From the NCBI RefSeq assembly GCF_900545205.1, contig NZ_UQYC01000048.1, positions 1 through 15,351 on the forward strand: 15,351 nucleotides of DNA. Direction: 5' to 3'. The translations under genes and the position numbers were made by a program. The notes under the pieces are model-generated. The model saw only the letters and a program-made list of their open reading frames with translations. It ran no database searches and had not been told where the DNA came from. Positions 1-6,305 of the stretch are shown piece after piece. Each line of letters opens with the position of its first letter. Position 1 is the first letter of the stretch. This DNA is from an uncultured Veillonella sp. (GTDB lineage Bacteria > Bacillota > Negativicutes > Veillonellales > Veillonellaceae).

Positions 1-34
1 GCAAGGTGATTTTTTTGTATAACTTTCGTTGCCG

Positions 35-79
35 CACCCGCATAGCGGGTGGTTTTATGATTCGCGACTACGTCGCGAA
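35..79. repeat. Two adjacent perfect palindromes (hairpin pair)
   Basis: The first palindrome has 7-bp arms at 35-41 and 45-51 around a three-base loop (CACCCGC-ATA-GCGGGTG). The second has 8-bp arms at 61-68 and 72-79 (TTCGCGAC-TAC-GTCGCGAA). They are 9 bases apart, much more GC-rich than their surroundings, and neither is followed by a T-run, so they are not ordinary terminators. They could be an intergenic REP-like element or the subterminal hairpins of an IS200/IS605-type end, but no transposase is visible here. Confidence 0.6.
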
Positions 80-100
80 CCAGTCTAAAGACAATAATAA

Positions 101-127
101 AAAAAGACTGCTTTCGCAGTCTTTTTT
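101..127 (-). terminator. Intrinsic terminator of the DUF47-pit operon
   Basis: An 11-bp stem (AAAAAGACTGC with GCAGTCTTTTT) encloses the loop TTTC and is flanked by a T-run on either strand. It starts 20 bases past the stop codon of the phosphate permease on the minus strand and can work in both directions. Confidence 0.85.
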
Positions 128-146
128 AGTTTTATATAGTTATTTA

Positions 147-1145
147 TTAACCAAATAGTAAGTGACCGATTTCATAAGCAATAGCCGCTACAATACCAGA
201 TAATGGAATTGTTACAAACCAAGCCAAAACCATCGATCTTGCTACGCCCCAGTTAACAGCTTTAAGACGTTTAGAGGAACCTACGCCAAGCAAGGAACCA
301 CTTACAACGTGTGTCGTACTTACAGGTAAATGTAAGAATGTAGCTGTAAAAATAGTGATAGCAGAGTTTAAGTCAGCAGCAAAACCATTAATTGTTTCTA
401 GTTTAAAAATCTTAGTCCCCATCGTAGAGATGATTTTCCAACCACCCACTGCTGTACCCATAGCCATAGCCGTAGCACAACAAAGTTTAACCCATAATGG
501 TACATCCAATGTATCAATGAAGCCACCGCTAAGCAAGGTTAAGGTAATAATCCCCATCGCCTTTTGCGCATCATTAGAGCCATGAGAGAAAGCCATCATG
601 ACGGCAGACACAATTTGCATGGATCTAAATCTATCATTTAGTACAATTGGAGAGAATCTACCAAAGATAAGCAACAATACTTTCATCACAATATAGCCAC
701 CAATCATGGCTACAATTGGAGATAAAATAAGGGATAAGAAAATTTTTAAAATACCCGCCTCATTTAAGGCATCAAAGCCTACGGACCAACCTACAGCACC
801 GATGATACCACCGATAAGCGCATGAGAGGAGGAACTAGGAATCCCCCAATACCAGGTAAGCAAGTTCCATGTGATGGCACCGATGAGAGCAGCCGAAATG
901 ATTCCACTATTGATAAGGGACGCAGACATTACGATGTCGCCACCGATTGTCTTTGCAACCCCTGTACTAACCATGGCACCAAGGAAATTGAGTGCTGCCG
1001 TCATCATAATAGCCTTTTTAGGCTCAATAGCACGGGTCGAAACAGATGTAGCAATGGCGTTCGCCGTATCGTGGAAGCCATTGATATAGTCGAAGGCTAA
1101 TGCTAAAAATACTACTAGCCATACTAAATAATGAGACTCAAGCAT
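147..1145 (-). CDS. pit: PiT-family inorganic phosphate permease
   Basis: Predicted low-affinity inorganic phosphate transporter of the PiT/PHO4 family, an integral membrane symporter that probably moves a metal-phosphate complex or Pi with a cation. The 332 residues show the duplicated family signature: FDYINGFHDTANAIAT at 18-33 and SHGSNDAQKAMG at 187-198, each with the conserved Asn-Asp or His-Asp pair. It also has the internal-repeat segments GIPSSSSHAL at 101-110 and LPVSTTHVVSG at 273-283. About ten hydrophobic segments span the protein, and the length is normal for the short bacterial form. Its ATG lies inside the 3' end of the DUF47 gene (8-base overlap, ATGCTTGA) with no clear Shine-Dalgarno sequence, so translation is probably coupled. 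DUF47-PiT pairs are a recurrent bacterial arrangement, which supports the assignment. Confidence 0.95.
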   Translation of the reverse strand: MLESHYLVWLVVFLALAFDYINGFHDTANAIATSVSTRAIEPKKAIMMTAALNFLGAMVSTGVAKTIGGDIVMSASLINSGIISAALIGAITWNLLTWYWGIPSSSSHALIGGIIGAVGWSVGFDALNEAGILKIFLSLILSPIVAMIGGYIVMKVLLLIFGRFSPIVLNDRFRSMQIVSAVMMAFSHGSNDAQKAMGIITLTLLSGGFIDTLDVPLWVKLCCATAMAMGTAVGGWKIISTMGTKIFKLETINGFAADLNSAITIFTATFLHLPVSTTHVVSGSLLGVGSSKRLKAVNWGVARSMVLAWFVTIPLSGIVAAIAYEIGHLLFG

Positions 1146-1767
1146 ATTTCAATACTACCCGGCGGAATGTACCTACCAAATCTTCGCAACCATCGATTAC
1201 ATCCTCCATGGCGCTAAGGATTTCCTTCCATTTGATAATTTCAATAGGATCTGTACACTCAGTGAAGAGTTTAGCCATTTCTTCGTGGTAAATATTATCC
1301 GCTTCAGACTCAAGTTTCAATACTTGGTGTACACGGCCTTCTACCTTTACATGGTCCTTTTTAAGACTCCCCATATAACCAATAGATTTGTTAATATGCT
1401 TAACGCATTTTACAACGATTTCACTCATACGGATAGCACCATCACTTGGATTACCAACGTGGTACATAACCATTTTGTCCATAATTTCTTTAATATTATC
1501 CAATGTAGTATCCAATTGGTCGATTAGAAGCTGAATATCTTCGCGATCCATTGGGGTAATGAATGTTTTACGCAAACGTTCTACAGTTTCGGTTACTAAT
1601 TCATCGGCAGCTTTTTCCTTTGTATCAATTTCAAGAAAAGCCTCTTCTTTAGAGATTTCGCCTTTAAACACACGCTCCATCATCTCTGCACTTTCATATG
1701 TAAGAGCAGCATGATTTTCTAAAATACTGAAAAATTTTTCTTCTTTTCCTTTTAATTTAAAAGCCAT
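1138..1767 (-). CDS. DUF47 PhoU-like protein, partner of the phosphate permease
   Basis: A 209-residue, almost wholly helical, charged protein of the DUF47/PhoU-related family, expected in the cytoplasm. Members are usually encoded beside PiT transporters and are thought to tune phosphate uptake; the mechanism is not established. Conserved-looking stretches are EKAADE (51-56), the TPMDREDI segment (71-78) followed by a helix with LDTTLDNI (85-92), and the C-terminal ESEADNIYHEEM and EILSAMEDVIDGCEDL segments (about 153-197). These acidic E-x-x-x-D patterns resemble the metal-binding repeats of PhoU. The start is fixed by AGGAGG just upstream of the ATG. It is the first gene of a two-gene operon with the permease. 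Confidence 0.92.
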   Translation of the reverse strand: MAFKLKGKEEKFFSILENHAALTYESAEMMERVFKGEISKEEAFLEIDTKEKAADELVTETVERLRKTFITPMDREDIQLLIDQLDTTLDNIKEIMDKMVMYHVGNPSDGAIRMSEIVVKCVKHINKSIGYMGSLKKDHVKVEGRVHQVLKLESEADNIYHEEMAKLFTECTDPIEIIKWKEILSAMEDVIDGCEDLVGTFRRVVLKYA

Positions 1768-1814
1768 GAAGATCCTCCTGAAACAGTATTGATTGCTTCT
1801 ATAAATATAATTTA

Positions 1815-1820
1815 ATTATA
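1815..1820 (-). promoter_or_regulatory. Extended -10 promoter of the DUF47-pit operon
   Basis: On the minus strand TGCTATAAT gives a consensus -10 box with the TGn extension, about 50 bases before the DUF47 start codon. No good -35 hexamer is seen at the usual spacing, which is common for extended -10 promoters. Confidence 0.6.
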
Positions 1821-1962
1821 GCACACTAACCATAATTCCTAAACAATTTACCAATCTCTATATTCCAACCCCTATGCGTATATGGCATATATACTATTCA
1901 TCACCGTGAAAGTATCAACAACATTTAGATATCATACAGTTAGTCTCCTAAATATCCTAAAT

Positions 1963-2006
1963 AAAAAAGCAGATAGCTGATTGAAATATCAACTATCTGC
2001 CTTTTA
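1963..2006 (-). terminator. Intrinsic terminator of the hydrogenase gene
   Basis: On the minus strand a 13-bp stem GCAGATAGTTGAT / ATCAGCTATCTGC closes over a six-base loop and is followed by TTTTTT. One pair is U-G on the minus strand but would be a C-A mismatch on the plus strand. The hairpin is therefore stronger for transcripts coming from the hydrogenase gene. The rest of the 335-base gap 1768-2102 holds the operon promoter and AT-rich sequence. Confidence 0.85.
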
Positions 2007-2049
2007 TCTTAAGCCATATATATGCTTTTATAGTATGTATCAACTAACT

Positions 2050-2093
2050 ATAGTTAACTGTTACATTTACTGTTAATTATTACGGTTAACTAT
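2050..2093. repeat. Inverted repeat in the hydrogenase 3' region
   Basis: Perfect 9-bp arms ATAGTTAAC (2050-2058) and GTTAACTAT (2085-2093) are separated by 26 bases, just past the hydrogenase stop codon and before its terminator. There is no T-run. It may form a 3'-UTR hairpin; no function can be assigned. Confidence 0.5.
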
Positions 2094-2102
2094 TTTTAGC
2101 TA

Positions 2103-3572
2103 TTAGTTATTAGCTTCCGCTGCTGCTTTAGCTGCTTCTGCGGCCTTTTTCAAGTTAGGCACAGATGTTGGGCATGTAGCTGGTGTGCAAGCACCATTAG
2201 GGCCCAAATCTTCAGAGCGATTCACAAATGTTGTATGTAACATATGATGTGCTTTATGGCTCATAGGTTTGCCATCAAAGAACTCAGCATATAATTTTTG
2301 GATATCTGGATTATCACAAGCTGCTTTTACTGTTACTTCCGCATCACGAGTGTACAAGGAAGCAATACGAGCTTCACGAGCTTTATCAGCCATTGGTAAT
2401 TTAACGCGTGGTTGACCACCACCACCGATACAGCCACCACGGCAAGCCATTACTTCAATGAAGTCATAATGGATATTTTCTGCACGCATGCGTTCGATGA
2501 ATTTACGCAAGTTGCCTGTACCATGAACAGCCGCCACATGTAATGTTTTGTCCCCAATGACTACGTCTGCTTCACGAGCACCGTCCATACCACGAATTGC
2601 TTCGAATGGGATCAATGTTTGAGGTGCATCTTCACCAGTTGCTAATTTGTAAGCCGCACGCATAGCCGCTTCCATAACGCCACCAGTGTTACCAAAGATG
2701 ATACCACCACCAGATGCTTCACCCATCAATGGATCAAATGCAGAATCTTCTAATTCATCAAAGTTGATTTCTTCTGCACGTAACCATTTTGCAAGTTCAC
2801 GTGTAGTAATACAGTAGTCTGTATCGCGCATTTCTGGTACATCCCAATATTCAGCAGAGGAGTTCATTTCGTCACGACGAATTTCGAATTTCTTAGCTGT
2901 ACAAGGTGTTACTGCAACAGCAACGATTTGTTTTGCATCAAGGCCCATTTTTTCAGCAAAATATGTTTTTTGTGTAGGCGCTTGCATTGCAATTGGACTC
3001 TTAGCAGTAGACAAGTTTGGCAAGAATTCTGGATAGAATGTTTCAGCAAACTTAACCCAAGCAGGGCAACAAGATGTGAATTGAGGCAATACGGAATCAC
3101 TATTGATAACGCGTTCCAACAACTCAGATGCTTCCTCCATGATAGTCATGTCCGCACCAAAGTTTGTATCTAAAATATAGTCGCCACCTAATTTACGAAG
3201 AGCAGCTACCATTTTACCTTCTACGAATGTACCTGCATCAAGACCAAATTCTTCACCTAAGCCAACACGTACAGCAGGTGCAGTTTGGAAAACGACGATT
3301 TTATTAGGGTCAGCAATCGCTGCTTTTACTTCATCAATTTCAGAGCGTTCATTGATGGAATCGAATGGACAAATAGATGCACATTGACCGCAATGAATAC
3401 AAATTGGATGATCCCCATTAGTTGTTAAATCATAATAATCAAATACGCCCATGTCTACAGCACAAGCTTTACGACATAAGGAGCAGTTTTTACATTTGGA
3501 TAAATCTTGAACTAATGCAATATTGCCGTCTTCAATTGGTACACGACGGTCTAAAAATTGGTACTTACTCAT
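2103..3572 (-). CDS. hydA: Monomeric [FeFe] hydrogenase with two ferredoxin-type clusters
   Basis: Catalyses reversible proton reduction to H2, probably taking electrons from reduced ferredoxin in fermentation. Of 489 residues, the N-terminus binds two [4Fe-4S] clusters (Cys 27, 30, 33, 37 and Cys 58, 61, 64, 68). The H-cluster domain follows: TSCCPAW (167-172) with Cys 168/169, PCTAKKFE (223-230) with Cys 224, and ACRGGCIGGGGQP (376-388) with Cys 377/381. All expected H-cluster ligands and the proton-relay Cys are present. The residue before PC is Thr 222, where most catalytic enzymes have Met. No N-terminal [2Fe-2S] domain is present, so it is the shorter two-cluster architecture. After the usual SHKAHHMLHT end (438-447) there is an unusual 40-residue tail with two Cys (462, 467) and an Ala/Lys-rich end. 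Start fixed by TAGGAGGA upstream. The maturases HydE, HydF and HydG are not in this window. Confidence 0.95.
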   Translation of the reverse strand: MSKYQFLDRRVPIEDGNIALVQDLSKCKNCSLCRKACAVDMGVFDYYDLTTNGDHPICIHCGQCASICPFDSINERSEIDEVKAAIADPNKIVVFQTAPAVRVGLGEEFGLDAGTFVEGKMVAALRKLGGDYILDTNFGADMTIMEEASELLERVINSDSVLPQFTSCCPAWVKFAETFYPEFLPNLSTAKSPIAMQAPTQKTYFAEKMGLDAKQIVAVAVTPCTAKKFEIRRDEMNSSAEYWDVPEMRDTDYCITTRELAKWLRAEEINFDELEDSAFDPLMGEASGGGIIFGNTGGVMEAAMRAAYKLATGEDAPQTLIPFEAIRGMDGAREADVVIGDKTLHVAAVHGTGNLRKFIERMRAENIHYDFIEVMACRGGCIGGGGQPRVKLPMADKAREARIASLYTRDAEVTVKAACDNPDIQKLYAEFFDGKPMSHKAHHMLHTTFVNRSEDLGPNGACTPATCPTSVPNLKKAAEAAKAAAEANN

Positions 3573-3616
3573 GAGTTCCTCCTACTTAGGTAACGTTGTT
3601 ATCGTTAATCGATGAA

Positions 3617-3645
3617 ATTATACTATAAATTGTGACTTTTATCAA
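3617..3645 (-). promoter_or_regulatory. Near-consensus promoter of the hydrogenase gene, with a Rex-like half-site
   Basis: On the minus strand TTGATA (3640-3645) and TATAAT (3617-3622) are 17 bases apart, close to an ideal vegetative sigma promoter. The spacer, read on the plus strand, contains ATTGTGA and ends towards TCAAT. This forms an imperfect dyad that resembles half of a Rex (NADH-sensing repressor) operator. The promoter call is firm; the operator is only a possibility. Confidence 0.8.
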
Positions 3646-3657
3646 TAAATTTACATG

Positions 3658-3707
3658 TAATTCCTTTGCATAACAGATATTAAAAAATCGCATGCTATAA
3701 GGAATTA
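3658..3707. repeat. Long inverted repeat between the ABC-F gene and the hydrogenase promoter
   Basis: Perfect 9-bp arms TAATTCCTT (3658-3666) and AAGGAATTA (3699-3707) surround a loop with a further GCAT/ATGC pairing. The right arm includes the stop codon of the ABC-F gene. On the minus strand no T-run follows the second arm, so this is not a standard intrinsic terminator. It could still protect or weakly terminate the ABC-F message. Confidence 0.5.
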
Positions 3708-5711
3708 TAGGCGTTCTTCCAATTCCATCCACCGTTCTGTGAGCGCATCTATTTGGGATTGAGTCTCTTCTCGCTCAGCCATCAAGGATTGCATCTTCTC
3801 ATAATCAGTAGCAACTTGACTAATCATGACATCGAGGCCCTTTACTAAATGCTCTAATTTAGGTAATTCCTCCATGATGTTAGCATACTCCGCTTCTTCC
3901 GCTTTATTTAGCCCCTTCTTTGGTACTTCTTTGAAAGTATCTCCTTCAGAAGTTGTGAGGCTACTATCATTCCCATCTGCTGAGTTTCCTAACGATGAAT
4001 CATCACTAGCATTACTAGGTGCAGCCCCTTCCAATTTTTCATCTTTAGAAGTAACAGATGTACCTGTATTAGCCATATAAAATGGGCGCTTTCCACCGCT
4101 ACTTTCATCTAAAGAATCCTTGTAGTCAGAATAGGAGCCATGAACAATCTCAATATGGCCATCACCACTGAACACAAAGAGTTTGTCCACAACGCGGTCT
4201 AGGAAATAACGATCGTGGCATACGGTGATAATGACACCACTAAAGGAGTCAAGGAAGTCCTCTAGTACCTCTAATGTAGGAATATCAAGATCATTGGTCG
4301 GTTCGTCTAGCAACAAAACATTAGGAGCGCTCATAAGCAATTTTAGTAGATACAACCGACGTCGTTCGCCACCTGAAAGTTTACGGATTGGCACACCATG
4401 TAGCTCAGGTGTAAATAGGAATCGTTCAAGAATCTGACCAGCACTCAATGTAGAGCCATCGCCCAACACCATATACGAATGGTCTTCCCGAATATAATCG
4501 AGAACACGCATATCTTCATCAAACTCTGGCAGTTCTTGTTTGAAGTGTGCAATGCGAACTGTCTCGCCTTTACCAATCGTACCGCTTGTAGGTTCATAGG
4601 TTCCATCAAGAATATTCATAAAGGTGGACTTGCCAACCCCATTAGGACCAATGATACCGATACGATCATGACGCACTACATGATAGGTAAAATCCTTAAT
4701 CATAGGACGCTCACCAAAGTAGAATGCCAAATGTTCAATATCAAAGATGGTTTTCCCTAAACGCGTTTTTAAAGCAATAGGATCCATTTGATCCGGGCGT
4801 CGGGTCTTCTCCATATTCTTAAGTTTTTCATAGCGGTCTAAACGAGCCTTTTGTTTTGTCGTTCTCGCCAACGCACCACGGCGTACCCATTCGATTTCTC
4901 GTTTTAAGAACTGACGACGCTTCTCTTCTGTAGCCGCCTCACGAGCCTCTCGATCAGCCTTTAAGGCAATAAACTCTTCGTAGTTGCCATCGTATTGGTA
5001 CATACGTCGATTCGATAATTCTAAAATCCCATTACATACGGAATCGAGGAAATATCTATCATGGGTACTAATTAATAGTCCTCCTTGGCGAGCACTTAAA
5101 TAAGACTCTAGCCAATCGATACTATCTTCATCTAAATGGTTTGTCGGTTCGTCTAGCAATAATAGATCACAAGGATATAATAATGCCTGCCCTAATGCAA
5201 GGCGACGCTTTTGACCACCAGATAACATAGCCACCTTTTGATCCACATCAGGAAAACCTAATTTAGATAAAATAATACGAGCCTCTTGCTCCACTTGCCA
5301 ACCATCTTGTTGGTCCATCTGCTCCAAGGAATTCATATAGTTCCGTGATACTTTAGCATCCTCGCCACCAGTCTCTTGCATTTCGCGATATTCACGACTA
5401 ATGCGCTCAAAGGATTGTACCATTCGTAAACGAGGATGATCACCATCAAGAACAGCTTCTAGTAATGTTGAATCCGGATCAAACTCAGGTGTTTGTGCTA
5501 GATAGTGTATACTAGCCTTACCATTTCGCTCAATGGTCCCCTTATCTGGCTCCATTTGTCCTGCCAAAATTTTTAAGAAGGTAGACTTACCTGTCCCATT
5601 AATGCCAACAAGACCTAGCCGTTTTTCGGTGGTAAAAGTAATATTTACCTCCTTAAACAGCAGTCGTGTGCCATATGATTTTTCTATGTTTTGTAAACTA
5701 ATAACGTTCAT
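3705..5711 (-). CDS. ABC-F family ATPase (Uup/YfmR type), ribosome-associated
   Basis: A soluble protein with two ABC ATPase domains and no membrane segments, as in the ABC-F translation factors that bind the ribosomal E site and relieve stalled or idle ribosomes. Domain 1 has Walker A GINGTGKST (36-44), signature LSGGQ (164-168) and Walker B ending DEPTNHLD (about 187-194). Domain 2 has GPNGVGKST (355-363), LSGGE (445-449) and DEPTNDLD (469-476). The linker between them (about 245-325) carries the basic WVRRGALARTTKQKARLDR stretch expected of the P-site tRNA interaction arm. A Ser/Asp-rich low-complexity spacer (about 536-595) leads to a C-terminal coiled coil (600-668), as in Uup. The length of 668 is on the long side because of the spacer. 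AGGAGC precedes the ATG. Uup versus YfmR cannot be separated by eye; an antibiotic-resistance ABC-F is less likely given the C-terminal coiled coil. Confidence 0.93.
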   Translation of the reverse strand: MNVISLQNIEKSYGTRLLFKEVNITFTTEKRLGLVGINGTGKSTFLKILAGQMEPDKGTIERNGKASIHYLAQTPEFDPDSTLLEAVLDGDHPRLRMVQSFERISREYREMQETGGEDAKVSRNYMNSLEQMDQQDGWQVEQEARIILSKLGFPDVDQKVAMLSGGQKRRLALGQALLYPCDLLLLDEPTNHLDEDSIDWLESYLSARQGGLLISTHDRYFLDSVCNGILELSNRRMYQYDGNYEEFIALKADREAREAATEEKRRQFLKREIEWVRRGALARTTKQKARLDRYEKLKNMEKTRRPDQMDPIALKTRLGKTIFDIEHLAFYFGERPMIKDFTYHVVRHDRIGIIGPNGVGKSTFMNILDGTYEPTSGTIGKGETVRIAHFKQELPEFDEDMRVLDYIREDHSYMVLGDGSTLSAGQILERFLFTPELHGVPIRKLSGGERRRLYLLKLLMSAPNVLLLDEPTNDLDIPTLEVLEDFLDSFSGVIITVCHDRYFLDRVVDKLFVFSGDGHIEIVHGSYSDYKDSLDESSGGKRPFYMANTGTSVTSKDEKLEGAAPSNASDDSSLGNSADGNDSSLTTSEGDTFKEVPKKGLNKAEEAEYANIMEELPKLEHLVKGLDVMISQVATDYEKMQSLMAEREETQSQIDALTERWMELEERL

Positions 5712-5742
5712 CGTATGCTCCTATTGTGTCATTCTGATATTT

Positions 5743-5748
5743 ATTATA
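5743..5748 (-). promoter_or_regulatory. -10 box of the ABC-F gene
   Basis: TATAAT on the minus strand lies about 30 bases before the start codon. At 17-base spacing the -35 would be TTACTG (5766-5771), a weak match that overlaps the -35 of the divergent plus-strand promoter. Confidence 0.55.
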
Positions 5749-5761
5749 CTACACATTACCA

Positions 5762-5790
5762 TTGACAGTAACAGGCCCCCTCAGTAGAAT
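5762..5790 (+). promoter_or_regulatory. Promoter of the small acidic protein gene
   Basis: TTGACA (5762-5767) is a perfect -35 box, followed 17 bases later by TAGAAT (5785-5790). The start codon lies 33 bases downstream, after a strong GAGGAGGT ribosome-binding site at 5812-5819. Confidence 0.8.
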
Positions 5791-5823
5791 AAACGTAACA
5801 TATATATTCATGAGGAGGTCCAC

Positions 5824-6144
5824 ATGGCAGCAGATATCGTTTTAGACTTTTATGAAACTATCAACTTTGAACTTATCGATATCGATGGGTATGACACATT
5901 ATTTACAGAGCTCTTGGAAGATGGCACCTATGCAACTGTGTCCGATGATGACGGTCATTTGCCAGAGGATTTAGAAACGCCAATCGTATTCAATGTATAC
6001 GACGATAATGACTCCTTCCAATGGAGTGTGACCCTCGATGATTCTTACCAACTAAAAGACTTGTTAGATAGTGCTGAAAGCACAGATGCATTCTTGGAAA
6101 CACTTCAAAAAATTCGACAAGAACATATTGAACAATACCAATAA
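5824..6144 (+). CDS. Small, highly acidic protein of unknown function
   Basis: I do not recognise this 106-residue protein. It contains 28 Asp/Glu against only 3 Lys/Arg, so its net charge is strongly negative. There is no signal peptide, membrane segment or Cys. The N-terminal half alternates hydrophobic and acidic residues (FELIDIDGYD at 15-24) and looks beta-rich; the C-terminal third (about 76-104) looks helical. The layout loosely recalls small acidic DUF1292-type proteins, but I see no firm signature. The gene is clearly real: it has a consensus -35 promoter, an excellent ribosome-binding site and its own terminator, so it is a monocistronic unit divergent from the ABC-F gene. Strong expression signals suggest an abundant cytoplasmic protein. 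A nucleic-acid mimic or a cation or protein-binding role would be guesses. Confidence 0.85.
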   Translation: MAADIVLDFYETINFELIDIDGYDTLFTELLEDGTYATVSDDDGHLPEDLETPIVFNVYDDNDSFQWSVTLDDSYQLKDLLDSAESTDAFLETLQKIRQEHIEQYQ

Positions 6145-6147
6145 AAC

Positions 6148-6180
6148 AAAAGCGATGACCTTAGACAGGTCATCGCTTTT
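6148..6180 (+). terminator. Intrinsic terminator after the acidic protein gene
   Basis: A 13-bp perfect stem AAAAGCGATGACC / GGTCATCGCTTTT has a seven-base loop and T-runs on both strands. It lies 3 bases after the stop codon and can also end leftward transcripts arriving from the glycosyltransferase gene. Confidence 0.9.
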
Positions 6181-6197
6181 ATAATTTTATGATAGAA

Positions 6198-6274
6198 CAT
6201 ATAACGTTGATATAGCATATAACGTTTATTGAACCAACATCGTTAATGAAACATATCGAGCTATATAGCGTTTA
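6198..6274. repeat. Short direct repeats, CATATAACGTT type
   Basis: CATATAACGTT occurs at 6198-6208 and again at 6216-6226, 18 bases apart. A related TATAGCGTTTA at 6264-6274 differs by one base from TATAACGTTTA at 6218-6228. They lie between two converging genes, downstream of the glycosyltransferase stop on the minus strand, where an operator is not expected. Confidence 0.4.
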
Positions 6275-6305
6275 CAATCACTATAATTCTGTAAATACTA
6301 AACTA

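Noticed and set aside
35..79. Tandem terminators or a CRISPR repeat
   Set aside because: No T-run follows either hairpin, and the two palindromes differ in sequence, so they are neither terminators nor repeat units of an array.
3705..5711. Antibiotic-resistance ABC-F protein (Vga/Msr/Optr type)
   Set aside because: The C-terminal coiled coil and the basic RRGALARTTKQKAR linker fit the housekeeping Uup/YfmR group, and the genomic context is core rather than mobile.
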